Shown here: piece by piece, positions 26,756 to 37,205 of the stretch
Layout: each line of letters opens with the position of its first letter
How positions within the stretch are numbered: the first letter of the stretch is position 1
From: Zoogloea sp.
GTDB taxonomy: Bacteria > Pseudomonadota > Gammaproteobacteria > Burkholderiales > Rhodocyclaceae
Assembly (NCBI RefSeq): GCF_030157465.1
Contig: NZ_JAOAUU010000096.1
Span: 60,384-124,383, forward strand
Reading direction: 5' to 3'
Length of the DNA: 64,000 nucleotides
Translations under genes and position numbers: made by a program
Notes under the pieces: model-generated
What the model was told of the DNA's origin: nothing
Database searches by the model: none
Seen by the model: the letters and a program-made list of their open reading frames with translations, nothing else

Positions 26756-28381
26756 ATGAAATTCACCCACTTGCGGGTTGCCACCCGCATGCGCCTGCTC
26801 GTTGCCCTGACGATGATAGGGCTGATCGCCCTGTGCGCCGTAAGCCTTGCGCACCTGCGCTCAAGCATGATGGACGACCGCAAGAGCCAGACGAAGCACA
26901 TCGTCGAAAACGGCATGGGCGTGATCAAGCACTTCCACGCGCTGGCCAAGGCCGGCACCTTGGCGGAAGCCGATGCCAGGAAGGCAGCCACCGAAACCCT
27001 GCGCGTGATGCGCTACGACGGCAGCAACTACCTTTTCGTGGTCACCAACGACAGCCGTTACGTCCTGCTGCCGCCCAAGCCCGAAGCCGAAGGCACCGAC
27101 GCCAGCAACCTCAAGGACACCAACGGCAAGCTCATCATCCGGGAACTGGTCAATGCCGCGACCTCGGGGAACGGCTTTGCGGACTACTGGTACCCCAAGA
27201 TGGGCAGCTCCGAGCCCCAGCCGAAGCTTTCCTACGCCGCCGCCTTCCCCGAATGGAGCTGGATTCTCGGCACCGGCATCTACATCGATGACGTGAACAC
27301 GTCCTTCCGCGCCATCGCCATGGTGCTGGGCGGCATTTCGGTGTTGCTGCTGGCCATCCTGGGCTACGTGGGCTGGCGTGTGAGTTCGAGCGTAACCGGC
27401 CAGCTGGGCGGCGAACCGCAGGCCGCCACCGCCGTCATGCAGCAGGCCGCCGACGGCGATCTCACCACGCAGCTCAACGACGCCCGCAGCGGCAGCATGC
27501 TCCATGCCCTCGGCAAGATGATGGCCGCGCTGCGCGGCATTGTTGGCGAAATCAACAGCGGCGCCAACCAGCTGGTCGGCAACGCCGATCACATCCGGCA
27601 GGTGTCGAGCCAGGTGGCCGACGCCTCCGTGCGCCAATCCGACGCCACCGCCGCAATGGCCGCCGCGATGGAAGAGCTCACCGTGAGTTCCAGCCACATC
27701 TCGGCCAGCGCCCGCGAAACCGAAGTGAACTCCCAGGAGGCCATGCGCCTCGCCGCCGAGGGCAGCCAGCGGGTCGGCCAGGCCTCCGGCGCCATCCGCA
27801 AGATGTCGGAAACCGTCATCGGCGCCTCCGACCGCATTCGCGCCCTTGAAGACCGCATCGGGCAGGTTTCGTCGATCGCCAACGTGATCAAGGAAATCGC
27901 CGGTCAGACCAACCTCCTCGCCCTCAATGCCGCGATCGAGGCCGCCCGTGCCGGCGAACAGGGACGGGGCTTCGCGGTCGTGGCCGACGAAGTGCGCAAG
28001 CTGGCCGAACGGACCTCCTCGGCCACCACCGAAATCGAGCAGATGATCGTCGGCATCCAGAACGACACCAGCAGCGCGGTCAATGCGATGAACGCCGCGC
28101 TGCCCGAAGTGGACCAGGGCGTGGCCCTGGCCGCGGCAGCCTCGGAAGCACTGTCTGCCATTGAATCGGGTGCACGCCAGACCCTCGAACGGGTGCGCGA
28201 GATTGCCGACGCGACCCAGGAGCAAAGCGCCGCCAGCACCTCCATCGCCCAGCGGGTCGAGGAAATCTCCCACATGGTCGAGAACACCAGCGAAAACATC
28301 CGCGGCGCCGCCGACGCGGCCATCGCCCTGGAACAGATCGCCAGCGGCCTGAAAGACCAGATCGCGCGCTTCAAGATCTAG
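26756..28381 (+). CDS. Methyl-accepting chemotaxis protein with periplasmic single-Cache domain
   Basis: 541 residues from the ATG after AAGGAGAGTCG. A long in-frame extension upstream is a shadow of glyQ. The layout is TM1 (about 10-30), a periplasmic sCache_2-type domain (about 35-185; [26 protein letters not shown]), TM2 (about 190-210), HAMP, and a cytoplasmic signalling hairpin with the conserved tip [21 protein letters not shown]. It relays ligand binding to CheA/CheW and the flagellar switch. sCache_2 receptors often sense small organic acids; the ligand cannot be read from sequence. No C-terminal CheR-binding pentapeptide is seen. Confidence 0.94.
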   Translation: MKFTHLRVATRMRLLVALTMIGLIALCAVSLAHLRSSMMDDRKSQTKHIVENGMGVIKHFHALAKAGTLAEADARKAATETLRVMRYDGSNYLFVVTNDSRYVLLPPKPEAEGTDASNLKDTNGKLIIRELVNAATSGNGFADYWYPKMGSSEPQPKLSYAAAFPEWSWILGTGIYIDDVNTSFRAIAMVLGGISVLLLAILGYVGWRVSSSVTGQLGGEPQAATAVMQQAADGDLTTQLNDARSGSMLHALGKMMAALRGIVGEINSGANQLVGNADHIRQVSSQVADASVRQSDATAAMAAAMEELTVSSSHISASARETEVNSQEAMRLAAEGSQRVGQASGAIRKMSETVIGASDRIRALEDRIGQVSSIANVIKEIAGQTNLLALNAAIEAARAGEQGRGFAVVADEVRKLAERTSSATTEIEQMIVGIQNDTSSAVNAMNAALPEVDQGVALAAAASEALSAIESGARQTLERVREIADATQEQSAASTSIAQRVEEISHMVENTSENIRGAADAAIALEQIASGLKDQIARFKI

Positions 28382-28401
28382 AAGATCTGATCGGCATCAT
28401 C

Positions 28402-28436
28402 AAGGGGCCTGTCTCTCGGACAGGCCCCTTTTCTTT
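28402..28436 (+). terminator. Intrinsic terminator of the chemoreceptor gene
   Basis: AAGGGGCCTGTC, a five-base loop and GACAGGCCCCTT form a perfect 12-bp stem followed by TTCTTT. It starts 20 bases after the stop. The A-rich 5' arm may give some activity in reverse for the convergent ATPase gene. Confidence 0.88.
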
Positions 28437-28448
28437 CTGCCTCCGCGG

Positions 28449-31136
28449 CTAAACGGCGGACGCCCCGCGTCTGGCCGCCAGCCACTTGTCCAGCCCCACC
28501 GCAGCAGAAATGGCGACTGCCGCGGCGACAATCTCGAGCCATGCCGCGGCCGGGATGGGCGCCGATTCGAAGACCCGATTCATCGCCGGCAGCCAGGTAA
28601 AGGCGGCCTGCAGCAGCAGCATCGACCCGATCCCACCCCAGAACCACGGGTTGGACCACCAGCCGCAGCACCAGAACGGCCCGCGCAGGTTGCGGCAGTT
28701 GAAGAGGTAGGCGATTTCACCGGCGACGAAGACATTCACCGCCACCGTGCGCGCCTCCTCCAGCGAGGCACCCAGGCCCCGCCAGCGCAGGAACAACCCA
28801 AAGGCCGCCACCAGCAGCAGAATCCCCACCAGCACGATGCGGCGGATCAGCACCCCGTCGAGAATGGGCGAACCCGGTGCCCGCGGTGGCCGGCTCATCA
28901 CGTCACGCTGGACCGGCTCGAAGGCCAGCGCAAGGCCGAGCAGCACCGCCGTCGTCATGTTGATCCACAGGATCTGCAGCGGCGTGATGGGCAGCGTGAC
29001 GCCGGCCAGCACCGCGAAGAGGATCACCAGGCCTTCGCCAAAGTTGGTTGGCAGCGTCCAGATGATGAACTTCACCAGGTTGTCGTAAACCCCGCGCCCT
29101 TCCTCGATGGCGGCCTCGATGGTGGCGAAGTTGTCGTCGGTGAGCACCATCGCCGCGGCATCCTTGGCCACTTCGGTGCCGCCGGCGCCCATCGCCACGC
29201 CGATGTCGGCCGCCTTGAGGGCCGGGGCGTCGTTCACCCCGTCGCCGGTCATCGCCACCACCTCGCCATTGGCCTGCAGGGCCTGCACCAGGCGCAGCTT
29301 TTGCTCGGGCTCGACACGGGCAAAGACGCTGACCTCGCGCACCACGCCACGCAGCTGGTCCGCATCCAGCACCGCCAGCTCGCGGCCGGTCATGGCGCGC
29401 GCGCCATCAGAAGCGAGGCCGAGCTTGCGGGCGATGGCCAGTGCCGTGTCGGCATGGTCACCGGTGATCATCTTGACCCGGACACCGGCGGCCGCGCAGG
29501 CCTGGATAGCCTGCAGCGCAGCCTGGCGGGGCGGGTCGAGCATGGCCTGCAGGCCCAGAAAACACAGGCTGCCGGCCAGCTTTGATTCGTCCAGCGCCTC
29601 GCCATCAACGGCGGCGCGGGCAAAGGCCAGCACCCGCAAGCCGTCGGCAGCCATGGCGCGGGCCATCGTGTCGATGGCTTCCACATCCACTGCAACCGGC
29701 TCGCCGTCGCCGTCGAGCATCGTTGCACACTGGGGCAGGATGACTTCCAGCGCGCCCTTGACCAGGGCCACCGGGCCGTCGTCCAGGCGGTTGAGGCTGG
29801 CCATGTACTGGCGGGCCGAGTCGAAGGCGATCTCGTCGATGCGCGGGAAGGTCTGGCGCAGGGCATTTTCATCCAGCCCGGCCTTCCTGGCCGACACCAG
29901 CAGGGCCGCTTCGGTGGGGTCGCCGGTGATGGTCCAGGCGCCATCCTGCTCGGCCAGCCCGGCGTCATTGCACAGCACGCCGGCCAGCAGCAGGTCGCGC
30001 AGCGGGCCGGCCGGCTTTGCGGGCTGGCCGTCCAGGCTCACGACGCCCTCCGGCGCGTAGCCGTCGCCACTCACCGCGTAGTGCTGGCCGCCGGCCACGA
30101 GCGCGCGCACGGTCATCTGGTTCTCGGTGAGGGTGCCTGTCTTGTCGGAGCAGATCACCGTGGTGCTGCCCAGGGTTTCAACGGCCGGCAGGCGGCGGAT
30201 GATCGCCCGCCGCCGGGCCATGCGCGCCACGCCGATGGCGAGAGTCACGGTAATGGCCGCCGGCAGGCCTTCGGGAATCGCCCCGACGGCCAGCGCCACC
30301 GCGGCCATCAGCATGTCGAGCAGCGGTTCGCCGCGCAGGCTGCCCACCGCGAAACCGAGGGCGGCCAGGCCGAGGATGACAATCAGCAGAAAGTTCGAGA
30401 AACGCTCCATCGCCTGTGTGAGCGGCGTGGCGAGGGTTTCGGTGGCGTCGAGCAGATCGGCGATGCGGCCGGTTTCGGTGCCCCGGCCCGTGGCAACGAC
30501 CACTCCGCCGGCCTGCCCGGCCACCGCGAGGGTGCCGGCGAAGGCCATGTTGGCGCGCTCGGCCAGTCCGCTATCGACCGGCAGGATGTCGGCGTGCTTG
30601 CCCACCGCGACGGATTCGCCGGTGAGCGAGGCTTCGGTTACCTGCAGCGCGCGGGCATCGAAAAGGCGCAAATCGGCCGGCACCTTGTCGCCGGCGGCCA
30701 GCCACACCACGTCGCCGGGCACCAGCGCGACAGCGTCTATTCGCCGGCGCTGACCGTCGCGAAGCACCGTGACGTCGCTGGCCACGCTGCGCGCCAGCGC
30801 CGCCAGCGCGTTTTCGGCGCGGCCTTCCTGGATGAAGCCGATGAGGGCGTTGACGATCACGACGCCGAAGATCACCCCGGCGTCGGCCCATTCGCCGAGA
30901 AAGGCGGCAATGCTGCCGCTGACGATCAGGATGTAGATGAGGGGCTGGTGAAACTGCAGCGCAAAACGCAGTAGCGGCCCCCGCCCGGCCTTGCCCTCGA
31001 TGCGGTTCGGGCCATGCTCGAGCAGGCGTTCGGCGGCGACGCTTTCGGTGAGTCCGTCCGTGGCGCTCGACGACAGCGCCTCGAAAGCGTCGTCATGGTG
31101 CCGGGCGTGCCAGCCCGGGTGTTCGGCAGTTGTCAT
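28449..31136 (-). CDS. P-type (P2-like) cation-transporting ATPase
   Basis: 895 residues from the ATG at 31136; the frame is open to a TTG at 31181. It has the actuator TGES (172-175), the TM4 motif PEGLPA (288-293), the phosphorylation site DKTGTLT with Asp331, TGDGVNDAPALKAADIGVAMG, and about ten membrane helices. PEGLPA and TNFGE in TM5 resemble SERCA/PacL pumps. TM6 reads WINMTTAVLLG, however, so the Asp that binds Ca2+ in SERCA is Ala. It is therefore a P2-type pump of uncertain ion. It runs convergently to the chemoreceptor gene and has no obvious partner. No good ribosome site is seen. Confidence 0.85.
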   Translation of the reverse strand: MTTAEHPGWHARHHDDAFEALSSSATDGLTESVAAERLLEHGPNRIEGKAGRGPLLRFALQFHQPLIYILIVSGSIAAFLGEWADAGVIFGVVIVNALIGFIQEGRAENALAALARSVASDVTVLRDGQRRRIDAVALVPGDVVWLAAGDKVPADLRLFDARALQVTEASLTGESVAVGKHADILPVDSGLAERANMAFAGTLAVAGQAGGVVVATGRGTETGRIADLLDATETLATPLTQAMERFSNFLLIVILGLAALGFAVGSLRGEPLLDMLMAAVALAVGAIPEGLPAAITVTLAIGVARMARRRAIIRRLPAVETLGSTTVICSDKTGTLTENQMTVRALVAGGQHYAVSGDGYAPEGVVSLDGQPAKPAGPLRDLLLAGVLCNDAGLAEQDGAWTITGDPTEAALLVSARKAGLDENALRQTFPRIDEIAFDSARQYMASLNRLDDGPVALVKGALEVILPQCATMLDGDGEPVAVDVEAIDTMARAMAADGLRVLAFARAAVDGEALDESKLAGSLCFLGLQAMLDPPRQAALQAIQACAAAGVRVKMITGDHADTALAIARKLGLASDGARAMTGRELAVLDADQLRGVVREVSVFARVEPEQKLRLVQALQANGEVVAMTGDGVNDAPALKAADIGVAMGAGGTEVAKDAAAMVLTDDNFATIEAAIEEGRGVYDNLVKFIIWTLPTNFGEGLVILFAVLAGVTLPITPLQILWINMTTAVLLGLALAFEPVQRDVMSRPPRAPGSPILDGVLIRRIVLVGILLLVAAFGLFLRWRGLGASLEEARTVAVNVFVAGEIAYLFNCRNLRGPFWCCGWWSNPWFWGGIGSMLLLQAAFTWLPAMNRVFESAPIPAAAWLEIVAAAVAISAAVGLDKWLAARRGASAV

Positions 31137-31259
31137 CGTAGGTAAAGCGGAAGTGACGGGCTGTGCGCCCTTGTTAACCAACTAACCAACTCAAGTCCGA
31201 CCACGAATGCACCGCCCCGTTCGCCGGGTCGAAGCCGACCCGGCGCCCGCCTTAATGCG

Positions 31260-32633
31260 TCAGGCGTCAACCTTCGGCAGCATCGACAAGGCCATCGCCA
31301 GCTCCTTCTCGTCGTAGGGCTGGTCGGTGAGCTTGCCGGCGAGGTAGTTGGTGTAGGAGGCCATGTCGAAGTGACCGTGGCCCGACAGGCAGAACAGGAT
31401 GGTTTCGCTCTTGCCTTCGGCCTTGCAGCGCAGGGCCTCGTCGATGGCGCCGCGCACGGCGTGGGTCGATTCCGGCGCTGGCACGATGCCTTCGCTGCGG
31501 GCGAACATCACACCGGCCTCGAAGCAGGCCACCTGGCTCACGCCTCGGGCTTCGATCAGGCCCAGCTCCTTGACGTGGCTGACCAGCGGCGCCATGCCGT
31601 GGTAGCGCAGGCCGCCGGCGTGCAGGCCCGGCGGCGTGAAGTCGCTGCCGAGGGTGTGCATCTTGACCAGCGGCGTGAGGTGGGCGGTGTCGCCGAAGTC
31701 GTAGGCGTACTGGCCACGGCTGAGGGACGGACAGGCCGACGGCTCGATGGCGACGATGCGACGCTTCTTGGCGTTGGGGCCGCCGCGCAATTGCAGGCCG
31801 ATGAAGGGAAACGCGATGCCGGCAAAGTTCGAGCCGCCGCCCACGCAGCTGATGACCACGTCCGGGTCGTCGCCGGCCATTTCCATTTGCATGATGGCTT
31901 CTTCGCCAACAATGGTCTGATGCAACAGCACGTGGTTGAGCACCGAGCCGAGGGCGTACTTGGTGTCGTCGTTCTTGGCCGCCACTTCAACGGCTTCGGA
32001 GATCGCGATGCCCAGCGAGCCGATGTGATCCGGCGTCTTGGCCAGCACGGCGCGGCCATATTCGGTTTCGTTCGACGGGGAGGCCACGCAGCGGGCACCC
32101 CAGGTTTCCATCAGGGCGCGGCGATAGGGCTTCTGGTCGTAGGACACCTTGACCTGGAAGACGGTCACGTCCAGCCCGAACAGGCCGCCGGCGTAGGCCA
32201 GCGACGAGCCCCACTGGCCGGCACCGGTTTCGGTGGACAGGCGCTTCACGCCTTCCTGGGCGTTGTACCAGGCCTGGGGCACGGCGGAGTTGGGCTTGTG
32301 GCTGCCGGCAGGCGACACGCCTTCGTACTTGTAATAGATCTTGGCCGGGGTGCCGAGCAGCTTTTCGAGGCGGCGGGCGCGGAACAGCGGGCTTGGGCGC
32401 CACTGGCACAGCACGTCGCGCACCGGCTCGGGGATGTCGATGTAACGCTCGGTGGACATCTCCTGGGCAATGATTGCATTCGGGAAGATCGGCGCCAGAT
32501 CGGAGGGGCCAAGGGGCTGCAAGGTGCCCGGATGCAAGGGCGGCGGCAGCGGCACGGACAGGTCGGCGGCGATGTTGTACCAGGCCTTGGGCATGCGGGA
32601 TTCGTCGAGCAGGTATTTGATCTGGTCGCTCAT
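31260..32633 (-). CDS. trpB2: TrpB2-type tryptophan synthase beta-like enzyme (PLP-dependent)
   Basis: 457 residues, about 50 longer than TrpB1, which is characteristic of the TrpB2 group. The PLP lysine lies in [13 protein letters not shown], with the phosphate-binding [10 protein letters not shown] loop downstream. TrpB2 proteins make tryptophan from indole and serine, often without a TrpA partner, and may salvage free indole. No trpA or other trp gene is nearby, which supports an accessory role. ATPase and TrpB2 genes run in the same direction but 123 bases apart. Confidence 0.9.
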   Translation of the reverse strand: MSDQIKYLLDESRMPKAWYNIAADLSVPLPPPLHPGTLQPLGPSDLAPIFPNAIIAQEMSTERYIDIPEPVRDVLCQWRPSPLFRARRLEKLLGTPAKIYYKYEGVSPAGSHKPNSAVPQAWYNAQEGVKRLSTETGAGQWGSSLAYAGGLFGLDVTVFQVKVSYDQKPYRRALMETWGARCVASPSNETEYGRAVLAKTPDHIGSLGIAISEAVEVAAKNDDTKYALGSVLNHVLLHQTIVGEEAIMQMEMAGDDPDVVISCVGGGSNFAGIAFPFIGLQLRGGPNAKKRRIVAIEPSACPSLSRGQYAYDFGDTAHLTPLVKMHTLGSDFTPPGLHAGGLRYHGMAPLVSHVKELGLIEARGVSQVACFEAGVMFARSEGIVPAPESTHAVRGAIDEALRCKAEGKSETILFCLSGHGHFDMASYTNYLAGKLTDQPYDEKELAMALSMLPKVDA

Positions 32634-32716
32634 GGTTTTCCTCGGGTTGTTTTGATTTTGGTTTTGACGTGCAGCTCAGAAAGAAGCGGCCGGGCGGGAG
32701 CCCGGCCTGTGGCGGA

Positions 32717-33118
32717 TCAGGCGGTCACCAGATCCTCGAGGGCAATGCCCCAGCGCTGCATCAGGAAACGCAGCAGGGTCTGCTCGCCTTCGGAAACATC
32801 ACCATCGGATTTGGCGATGATGAGGATTGCCGACAGGGCCACCTTGCGGAGGGCCGGGTCGGTGACATCGTCGGCCAGCCGGGCAAGACGGTGATCTTCC
32901 AGCAGGAAGACACGCTCCTGCTCGGCCTCGGTGATCACGTCGCGGCAACAGTCGAGCAGCACCTGGATGAGTAGATCCTGTTCTACGCCGACGAGGGAGG
33001 CGGTGTCGTGATGCTTGAGCCAATCGACTTCCCGGTTGTCGAGCCTGCCGTCGGCAAGAATCGCCATGGCGAGCAGGCGGCCAAGGGCTTCGGGACTGTT
33101 GGTGGGATAGGCGCGCAT
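32717..33118 (-). CDS. TerB-like protein
   Basis: 133 residues, all helical. It resembles the TerB/DjlA-N fold: MAILADGRLDNREVDWLKHH at the start and a second similar acidic turn, IIAKSDGDVSEGEQTLLRF. TerB domains carry conserved Asp-rich turns that bind metal and occur in stress and tellurite-resistance contexts. No other ter gene is present, so tellurite resistance should not be assumed. It lies between trpB2 and lnt as a probable single gene. Confidence 0.7.
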   Translation of the reverse strand: MRAYPTNSPEALGRLLAMAILADGRLDNREVDWLKHHDTASLVGVEQDLLIQVLLDCCRDVITEAEQERVFLLEDHRLARLADDVTDPALRKVALSAILIIAKSDGDVSEGEQTLLRFLMQRWGIALEDLVTA

Positions 33119-33219
33119 TGTTCGGTGATCCTGCTCTAAAAAGACGGACCCCGATGATACCCCCGCGCGCGGCGAGTTTCTTTGACCCAGGCGGGGCTCC
33201 GTGCAAGCCCCGCCCGGGT

Positions 33220-34719
33220 TCAGCCCCGCCGACGCCCGGCGACGAAGGCCAGCGCCACGACCAGCAGCGCAGCGGCCACCGCAGGCCAGTTGCCCCAGCG
33301 GGCATAGGGCGTCAGCCCCTGATAGCCGCGCACCTCGGCATGCAGCGCACCGGCCTCGAAGGCCGGCAGCACGGCCTCTACCGTACCGTCCGGCGCGACG
33401 ACCGCGGTCATGCCGGTGTTGGTTGCGCGCAGCATCGGGCGGCCGGTTTCCAGGGCGCGCAGGCGGGCGATCTGCAGGTGCTGGGGCTGGGCCAGCGAAT
33501 CGCCGTACCAGGCCAGGTTGGAGAGGTTGAGCATCAGCGTCGCCTCCGGCAGGCTGCGGATCAGCTCCTCGCCAAAGACGTCTTCGTAGCAGATGTTGAT
33601 CGCCACCTTCTGGCCGGCCAGTGCAAGCGGCGCCTGGCGTGCCGGGCCGCGGGTCTGGTCGGCCATGGGAATATTGACCAGATCGTAGAACCAGCGGAAC
33701 AGCGGCGGCGAGTATTCACCGAAGGGCACCAGGTGATGCTTGGCGTAGTGCCCCGACGGCGAGCGCCCGACGCTGATCGCCGCGTTGTAGATCAGATTGT
33801 CGCCATCCCGCGTGAAGGTGCCGAGGATCGCGTCGCCGCCGTTTTGCGCGGCAATGCGGCCAATGGCCTCTAGATAGCCGGGCGGCAGGTAGTCGACGAG
33901 CAGCGGGAGGGTGGTTTCGGGAAGCACGACAAGTTGTGCCGGGTTGTCGCGCACCAGGGCGAGATTGCGCTCGAGCCAGTGCTGAAGAAGCTCGGGCCGC
34001 CACTTGAGGCTCTGCTCGATGTTGGTTTGCAGGAGCGCCACCTTCACCGGCTCGCCCACCGGCGTGGTCCAGGCAACCTGGCGCAGCCCGAAGCCGCCGC
34101 CAATCACCAGGGCCGCGAGCACGGCAGGCCGCCAGCTGCGCCCGTGGAGCGCCGCCACCGCCAGCGCGGCAGCCAGCGCCAGCAGGCCGCCGACACCATA
34201 CACGCCGAACACCGGCGCAAACCCGGCCAGGGGGCTTGGCGGGCTCTGGCTGTAGCCGCTGGCCAGCCACGGAAAACCCGTAAATGCCCAGCCCCGCGTC
34301 CATTCGGAAAGCAGCCACAGGGCCGCAAAAAGCACGCCATCCGGCCCCGCCCTGCCCCGCCTCAGGCCGGCGAACAGCCCGCCGGCCAGGCCGGCGAACA
34401 GCGCCATGAAGGCACAGAAAAGCAGGATCGCGAAGGCCGCCAGCGGCATCGGCAGACCGCCGTAGCGGTTGAGCGCCACGTATAACCACGAGACGCCGCC
34501 AAGCATGGCGCCGAGGCCCCAGGCAAAACCCACCCCGAAGCCGTAGCCCGCCCGCATTTTTTGCGCCGCAGCGGCCAGGCGCCGCGGCATGCCGGGCCCC
34601 AGCAGCCAGAACAGCAGGCCCAGCGAGACGAAGGCCAGCGGAAAGATCCCGAACGGGGCGTAGGCCAGCACCGACGCCCCCCCGGCCAGGAGGGCCGCGC
34701 CCTGACGTCGCCAATCCAT
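33220..34719 (-). CDS. lnt: Apolipoprotein N-acyltransferase
   Basis: 499 residues: an N-terminal block of about seven membrane helices, then a periplasmic nitrilase-like domain. The catalytic triad can be read as Glu in VVLPETTLP, Lys in AKHHLVPFGEY and Cys in INICYEDVFG. Lnt adds the third acyl chain to lipoproteins before Lol export. The ATG overlaps the corC TGA by one base (TGATG). It is the last gene of the miaB-phoH-ybeY-corC-lnt run. Confidence 0.96.
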   Translation of the reverse strand: MDWRRQGAALLAGGASVLAYAPFGIFPLAFVSLGLLFWLLGPGMPRRLAAAAQKMRAGYGFGVGFAWGLGAMLGGVSWLYVALNRYGGLPMPLAAFAILLFCAFMALFAGLAGGLFAGLRRGRAGPDGVLFAALWLLSEWTRGWAFTGFPWLASGYSQSPPSPLAGFAPVFGVYGVGGLLALAAALAVAALHGRSWRPAVLAALVIGGGFGLRQVAWTTPVGEPVKVALLQTNIEQSLKWRPELLQHWLERNLALVRDNPAQLVVLPETTLPLLVDYLPPGYLEAIGRIAAQNGGDAILGTFTRDGDNLIYNAAISVGRSPSGHYAKHHLVPFGEYSPPLFRWFYDLVNIPMADQTRGPARQAPLALAGQKVAINICYEDVFGEELIRSLPEATLMLNLSNLAWYGDSLAQPQHLQIARLRALETGRPMLRATNTGMTAVVAPDGTVEAVLPAFEAGALHAEVRGYQGLTPYARWGNWPAVAAALLVVALAFVAGRRRG

Positions 34720-35561
34720 CAGCCGCCGACCGGTTCGGCGTCGGGCAGGCGCTCGACGAGCAGGGAGTGAATACGCCGGCTGTCGGCCCGCAGCACCTGG
34801 AAGCGCAGGCCTTCGAGTTCGATGACTTCGTTGCGCTTGGGCAGACGCCCCAGCTTGCGGATCAGCAGGCCGCCGACGGTGTCGTATTCGGCGTCGCTGA
34901 AGGTGGTGGAGAAGGCTTCGTTGAAGTCTTCGATTTCGGTGGCCGCCTTGACCCGGTAGCGACCGGCCTGGTCGCCGCGGATGTTGTCGGCGGTTTCGTC
35001 GAAGTCGTATTCGTCCTCGATGTCACCGACGATCTGCTCGAGCACATCCTCGATGGTCACGAGACCGGCCACGCCACCGTATTCGTCCACCACGATGGCC
35101 ATGTGGTTGTGGCTGACGCGAAAATCCCGCAGCAACACGTTGAGCCGCTTGGATTCAGGCACAAAAACAGCGGGGCGGAGCATCTCGCGCAGGTTGAAGG
35201 ATTCGCCGGCAAAAACACGCAGCAGATCCTTGGCGAGGAGGATGCCGAGCACGTCGTCCTTGCCTTCGCCGATGACGGGAAAGCGCGAGTGGGCGGCATG
35301 GATGACAAAGCGGGTGATGTCTTCGACGGAGTCGGCAAGGCTGACGACATCCATTTGCGCCCGGGGGACCATCACGTCGCGCACCTGCATGTCGGAAACC
35401 TGCAGGGCACCTTCGATGATCGCCAGGGCATCCGCGTCGAACATGTTGCGGTCGTGGGCCGAATGCAGAAGGTGCAGCAATTCGTCCCGGTCTTCCGGCT
35501 CCCGGGTGAGGAAGGCGGAAAGCCGTTCGAGCAAGGATGGTCTGCTACTGGAGGGTTCCAT
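34719..35561 (-). CDS. corC: CorC/HlyC-type CBS-domain protein
   Basis: 280 residues from the ATG at 35561 (MEPSSSRPSLLERLSAFLTRE); GTG or ATG starts up to 35642 are also in frame. Two CBS domains (about 65-190; VSDMQVRDVMVPRAQMDVVSL, MAIVVDEYGGVAGLVTIEDVLEQIVGDIEDEYD) are followed by the CorC_HlyC transporter-associated domain (LIRKLGRLPKRNEVIELEGLRFQVL). There are no membrane helices. CorC-family proteins affect Mg2+/Co2+ efflux and sit in this operon across proteobacteria. The start is uncertain since none has a strong ribosome site. Confidence 0.9.
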   Translation of the reverse strand: MEPSSSRPSLLERLSAFLTREPEDRDELLHLLHSAHDRNMFDADALAIIEGALQVSDMQVRDVMVPRAQMDVVSLADSVEDITRFVIHAAHSRFPVIGEGKDDVLGILLAKDLLRVFAGESFNLREMLRPAVFVPESKRLNVLLRDFRVSHNHMAIVVDEYGGVAGLVTIEDVLEQIVGDIEDEYDFDETADNIRGDQAGRYRVKAATEIEDFNEAFSTTFSDAEYDTVGGLLIRKLGRLPKRNEVIELEGLRFQVLRADSRRIHSLLVERLPDAEPVGG

Positions 35562-35584
35562 AAAAGGGGTGGATGAGAAATGGG

Positions 35585-35630
35585 CCATGGACGATGGATC
35601 GATCCTGCGGACCAATTCCATCGCCCATGG
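35585..35630. repeat. 14-bp inverted repeat upstream of corC
   Basis: CCATGGACGATGGA at 35585-35598 and its near-exact reverse complement at 35617-35630 (13 of 14) flank an 18-base spacer. It could form a hairpin in the ybeY-corC leader or serve as a protein site. It overlaps alternative upstream corC starts. Confidence 0.55.
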
Positions 35631-35665
35631 CGCATTGCTCACCCCACCGTCAGAGTGTCTGCCGG

Positions 35666-35683
35666 GCCGCCCCGAAGGGCGGC
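35666..35683. terminator. Hairpin between ybeY and corC
   Basis: GCCGCCC, loop CGAA and GGGCGGC form a perfect seven-bp stem 13 bases after the ybeY stop. No T run follows on the minus strand, so it is probably an mRNA-processing or partial attenuation site inside the operon. Confidence 0.45.
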
Positions 35684-35695
35684 TTGGGGTGTTGC

Positions 35696-36178
35696 CTAGC
35701 GTTCGCCGGCGTAAGGATCGGCAATGCCGAGGCTGGCGAGAATGCTGCGCTCCCGCGCTTCCATTACGTCGGCTTCGGCGTCGATCTCATGGTCGAAACC
35801 CTGCAAATGCAGCATACCATGCACCGATAAATGGGCGTAATGCGCATCCAGCGGCTTGCCCTGCTCGGCGGCTTCGCGTTCCACGACCTGCCGGCACAGC
35901 ACCAGGTCGCCCATCAGCGGCAGGCCTTCGGGCAGCGGCATGTCCTCGCCTTCATCGTAGGCAAAGGTGAGCACGTTGGTGGCGTAATCCTTGCCTCGGT
36001 AGTCGCGGTTGAGTTCGCGCCCTTCGTCTTCATCGACGATGCGCACGGTAATGCGTGCCGCGCCGGGTTCGGCGGCCCTCAGCCAGCGCCGAAAATCGAC
36101 CCGCGAAGGTACGCCCTCGCGGTTACAGGCGTATTGCACCGAAAGATCGAGGCGGCGAGGTAGCTTGATGTCGCTCAT
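35696..36178 (-). CDS. ybeY: YbeY endoribonuclease (rRNA maturation)
   Basis: 160 residues. The zinc site is the family motif [14 protein letters not shown] (His-Gly-x-Leu-His-Leu-x-Gly-x-Asp-His). [16 protein letters not shown] upstream is also typical. YbeY acts in 16S rRNA 3'-end processing and ribosome quality control. Its ATG overlaps the phoH stop by four bases. Confidence 0.96.
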   Translation of the reverse strand: MSDIKLPRRLDLSVQYACNREGVPSRVDFRRWLRAAEPGAARITVRIVDEDEGRELNRDYRGKDYATNVLTFAYDEGEDMPLPEGLPLMGDLVLCRQVVEREAAEQGKPLDAHYAHLSVHGMLHLQGFDHEIDAEADVMEARERSILASLGIADPYAGER

Positions 36179-37140
36179 TGTTGTGTGCTTTGTTGCTGCT
36201 GGTTGCGCTGGCCGTGGCTTTCGTAGGCGGCAACGATGCGCGCCACCAGCGGGTGACGCACGACGTCTTCCTTGAGAAAGTGCGTGAAGGCGACGCCGCG
36301 TACATCGGCGAGCACCTGCACCGCTTCGCCGAGGCCGCTCTTCTGGCCGCGGGGGAGGTCAACCTGGGTCAGGTCGCCGGTGATCACCGCGCGCGAGCCG
36401 ATGCCGATGCGGGTCAGAAACATCTTCATCTGTTCCGCCGAGGTGTTCTGGGCCTCGTCGAGGATGATGAAGGCCCGCGACAGCGTGCGCCCGCGCATGA
36501 AGGCCAGCGGGGCGATCTCGATGCAGCCGCGCTCGAAGAGCTTGGTCACGCGCTCGAAACCCATCAGGTCGTAGAGCGCGTCGTAGAGCGGGCGCAGGTA
36601 GGGGTCGACCTTCTGCGCCAGATCGCCGGGCAGAAAACCGAGCCGCTCGCCCGCCTCCACCGCCGGGCGGGTGAGGACGATGCGCTCGACGTGCTCGCGC
36701 TCGAAGGCATCGACGGCGCTGGCCACGGCCAGATAGGTTTTGCCGGTACCGGCCGGGCCGACGCCGAAAGTGATGTCGTGCTCCTGAATCTGGCGCAGGT
36801 AATCCACCTGCCGCGGCGTGCGGCCGTGCAGCTCGCTCTTGCGGGTAAGAAGCACCGGCGCCTGCGGAACCGTTTGCGGCAGGTTGGACAGCTCGATGAG
36901 GCCGAGCTGGATGTCGTCCACCGACAGCTCTGCGTCCGCCTTGTCGTAAAAATGGCGTAGCGCCCGCGCCGCCAGCTGGGCCCGGGGCAGCTCGCCGTGA
37001 ATCGTAAACCGCTCGCCGCGCCGAGCGATGGTCACGTCGAAGGCGGTTTCGATCTGGCGGATGTTTTCGTCGAGCGCACCGCACAGGCTGGCGAGGCGCA
37101 GGTTATCCACGGGATACAGGACGATTTCGGTGGGTTTCAT
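36175..37140 (-). CDS. phoH: PhoH-like ATPase
   Basis: 321 residues from the ATG at 37140 ([21 protein letters not shown]); another in-frame ATG at 37149 adds three residues. An N-terminal KH-like part is followed by the PhoH ATPase domain with Walker [29 protein letters not shown] and the Walker B-like FIILDEAQN. It is probably an RNA helicase-like partner of YbeY. It is translationally coupled to ybeY. A 13-bp tandem repeat lies in its upstream leader. Confidence 0.94.
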   Translation of the reverse strand: MKPTEIVLYPVDNLRLASLCGALDENIRQIETAFDVTIARRGERFTIHGELPRAQLAARALRHFYDKADAELSVDDIQLGLIELSNLPQTVPQAPVLLTRKSELHGRTPRQVDYLRQIQEHDITFGVGPAGTGKTYLAVASAVDAFEREHVERIVLTRPAVEAGERLGFLPGDLAQKVDPYLRPLYDALYDLMGFERVTKLFERGCIEIAPLAFMRGRTLSRAFIILDEAQNTSAEQMKMFLTRIGIGSRAVITGDLTQVDLPRGQKSGLGEAVQVLADVRGVAFTHFLKEDVVRHPLVARIVAAYESHGQRNQQQQSTQQ

Positions 37141-37205
37141 CGGGCGCATGCTGCCAGAGCAGCGCCCTCCGGGGAAGTGGAATTCAAGATCGCGGACTCA
37201 CCTTA

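Noticed and set aside
32717..33118. Tellurite resistance assignment for the TerB-like gene
   Set aside because: No terA, terC, terD or terZ is nearby; the fold alone does not support that function.
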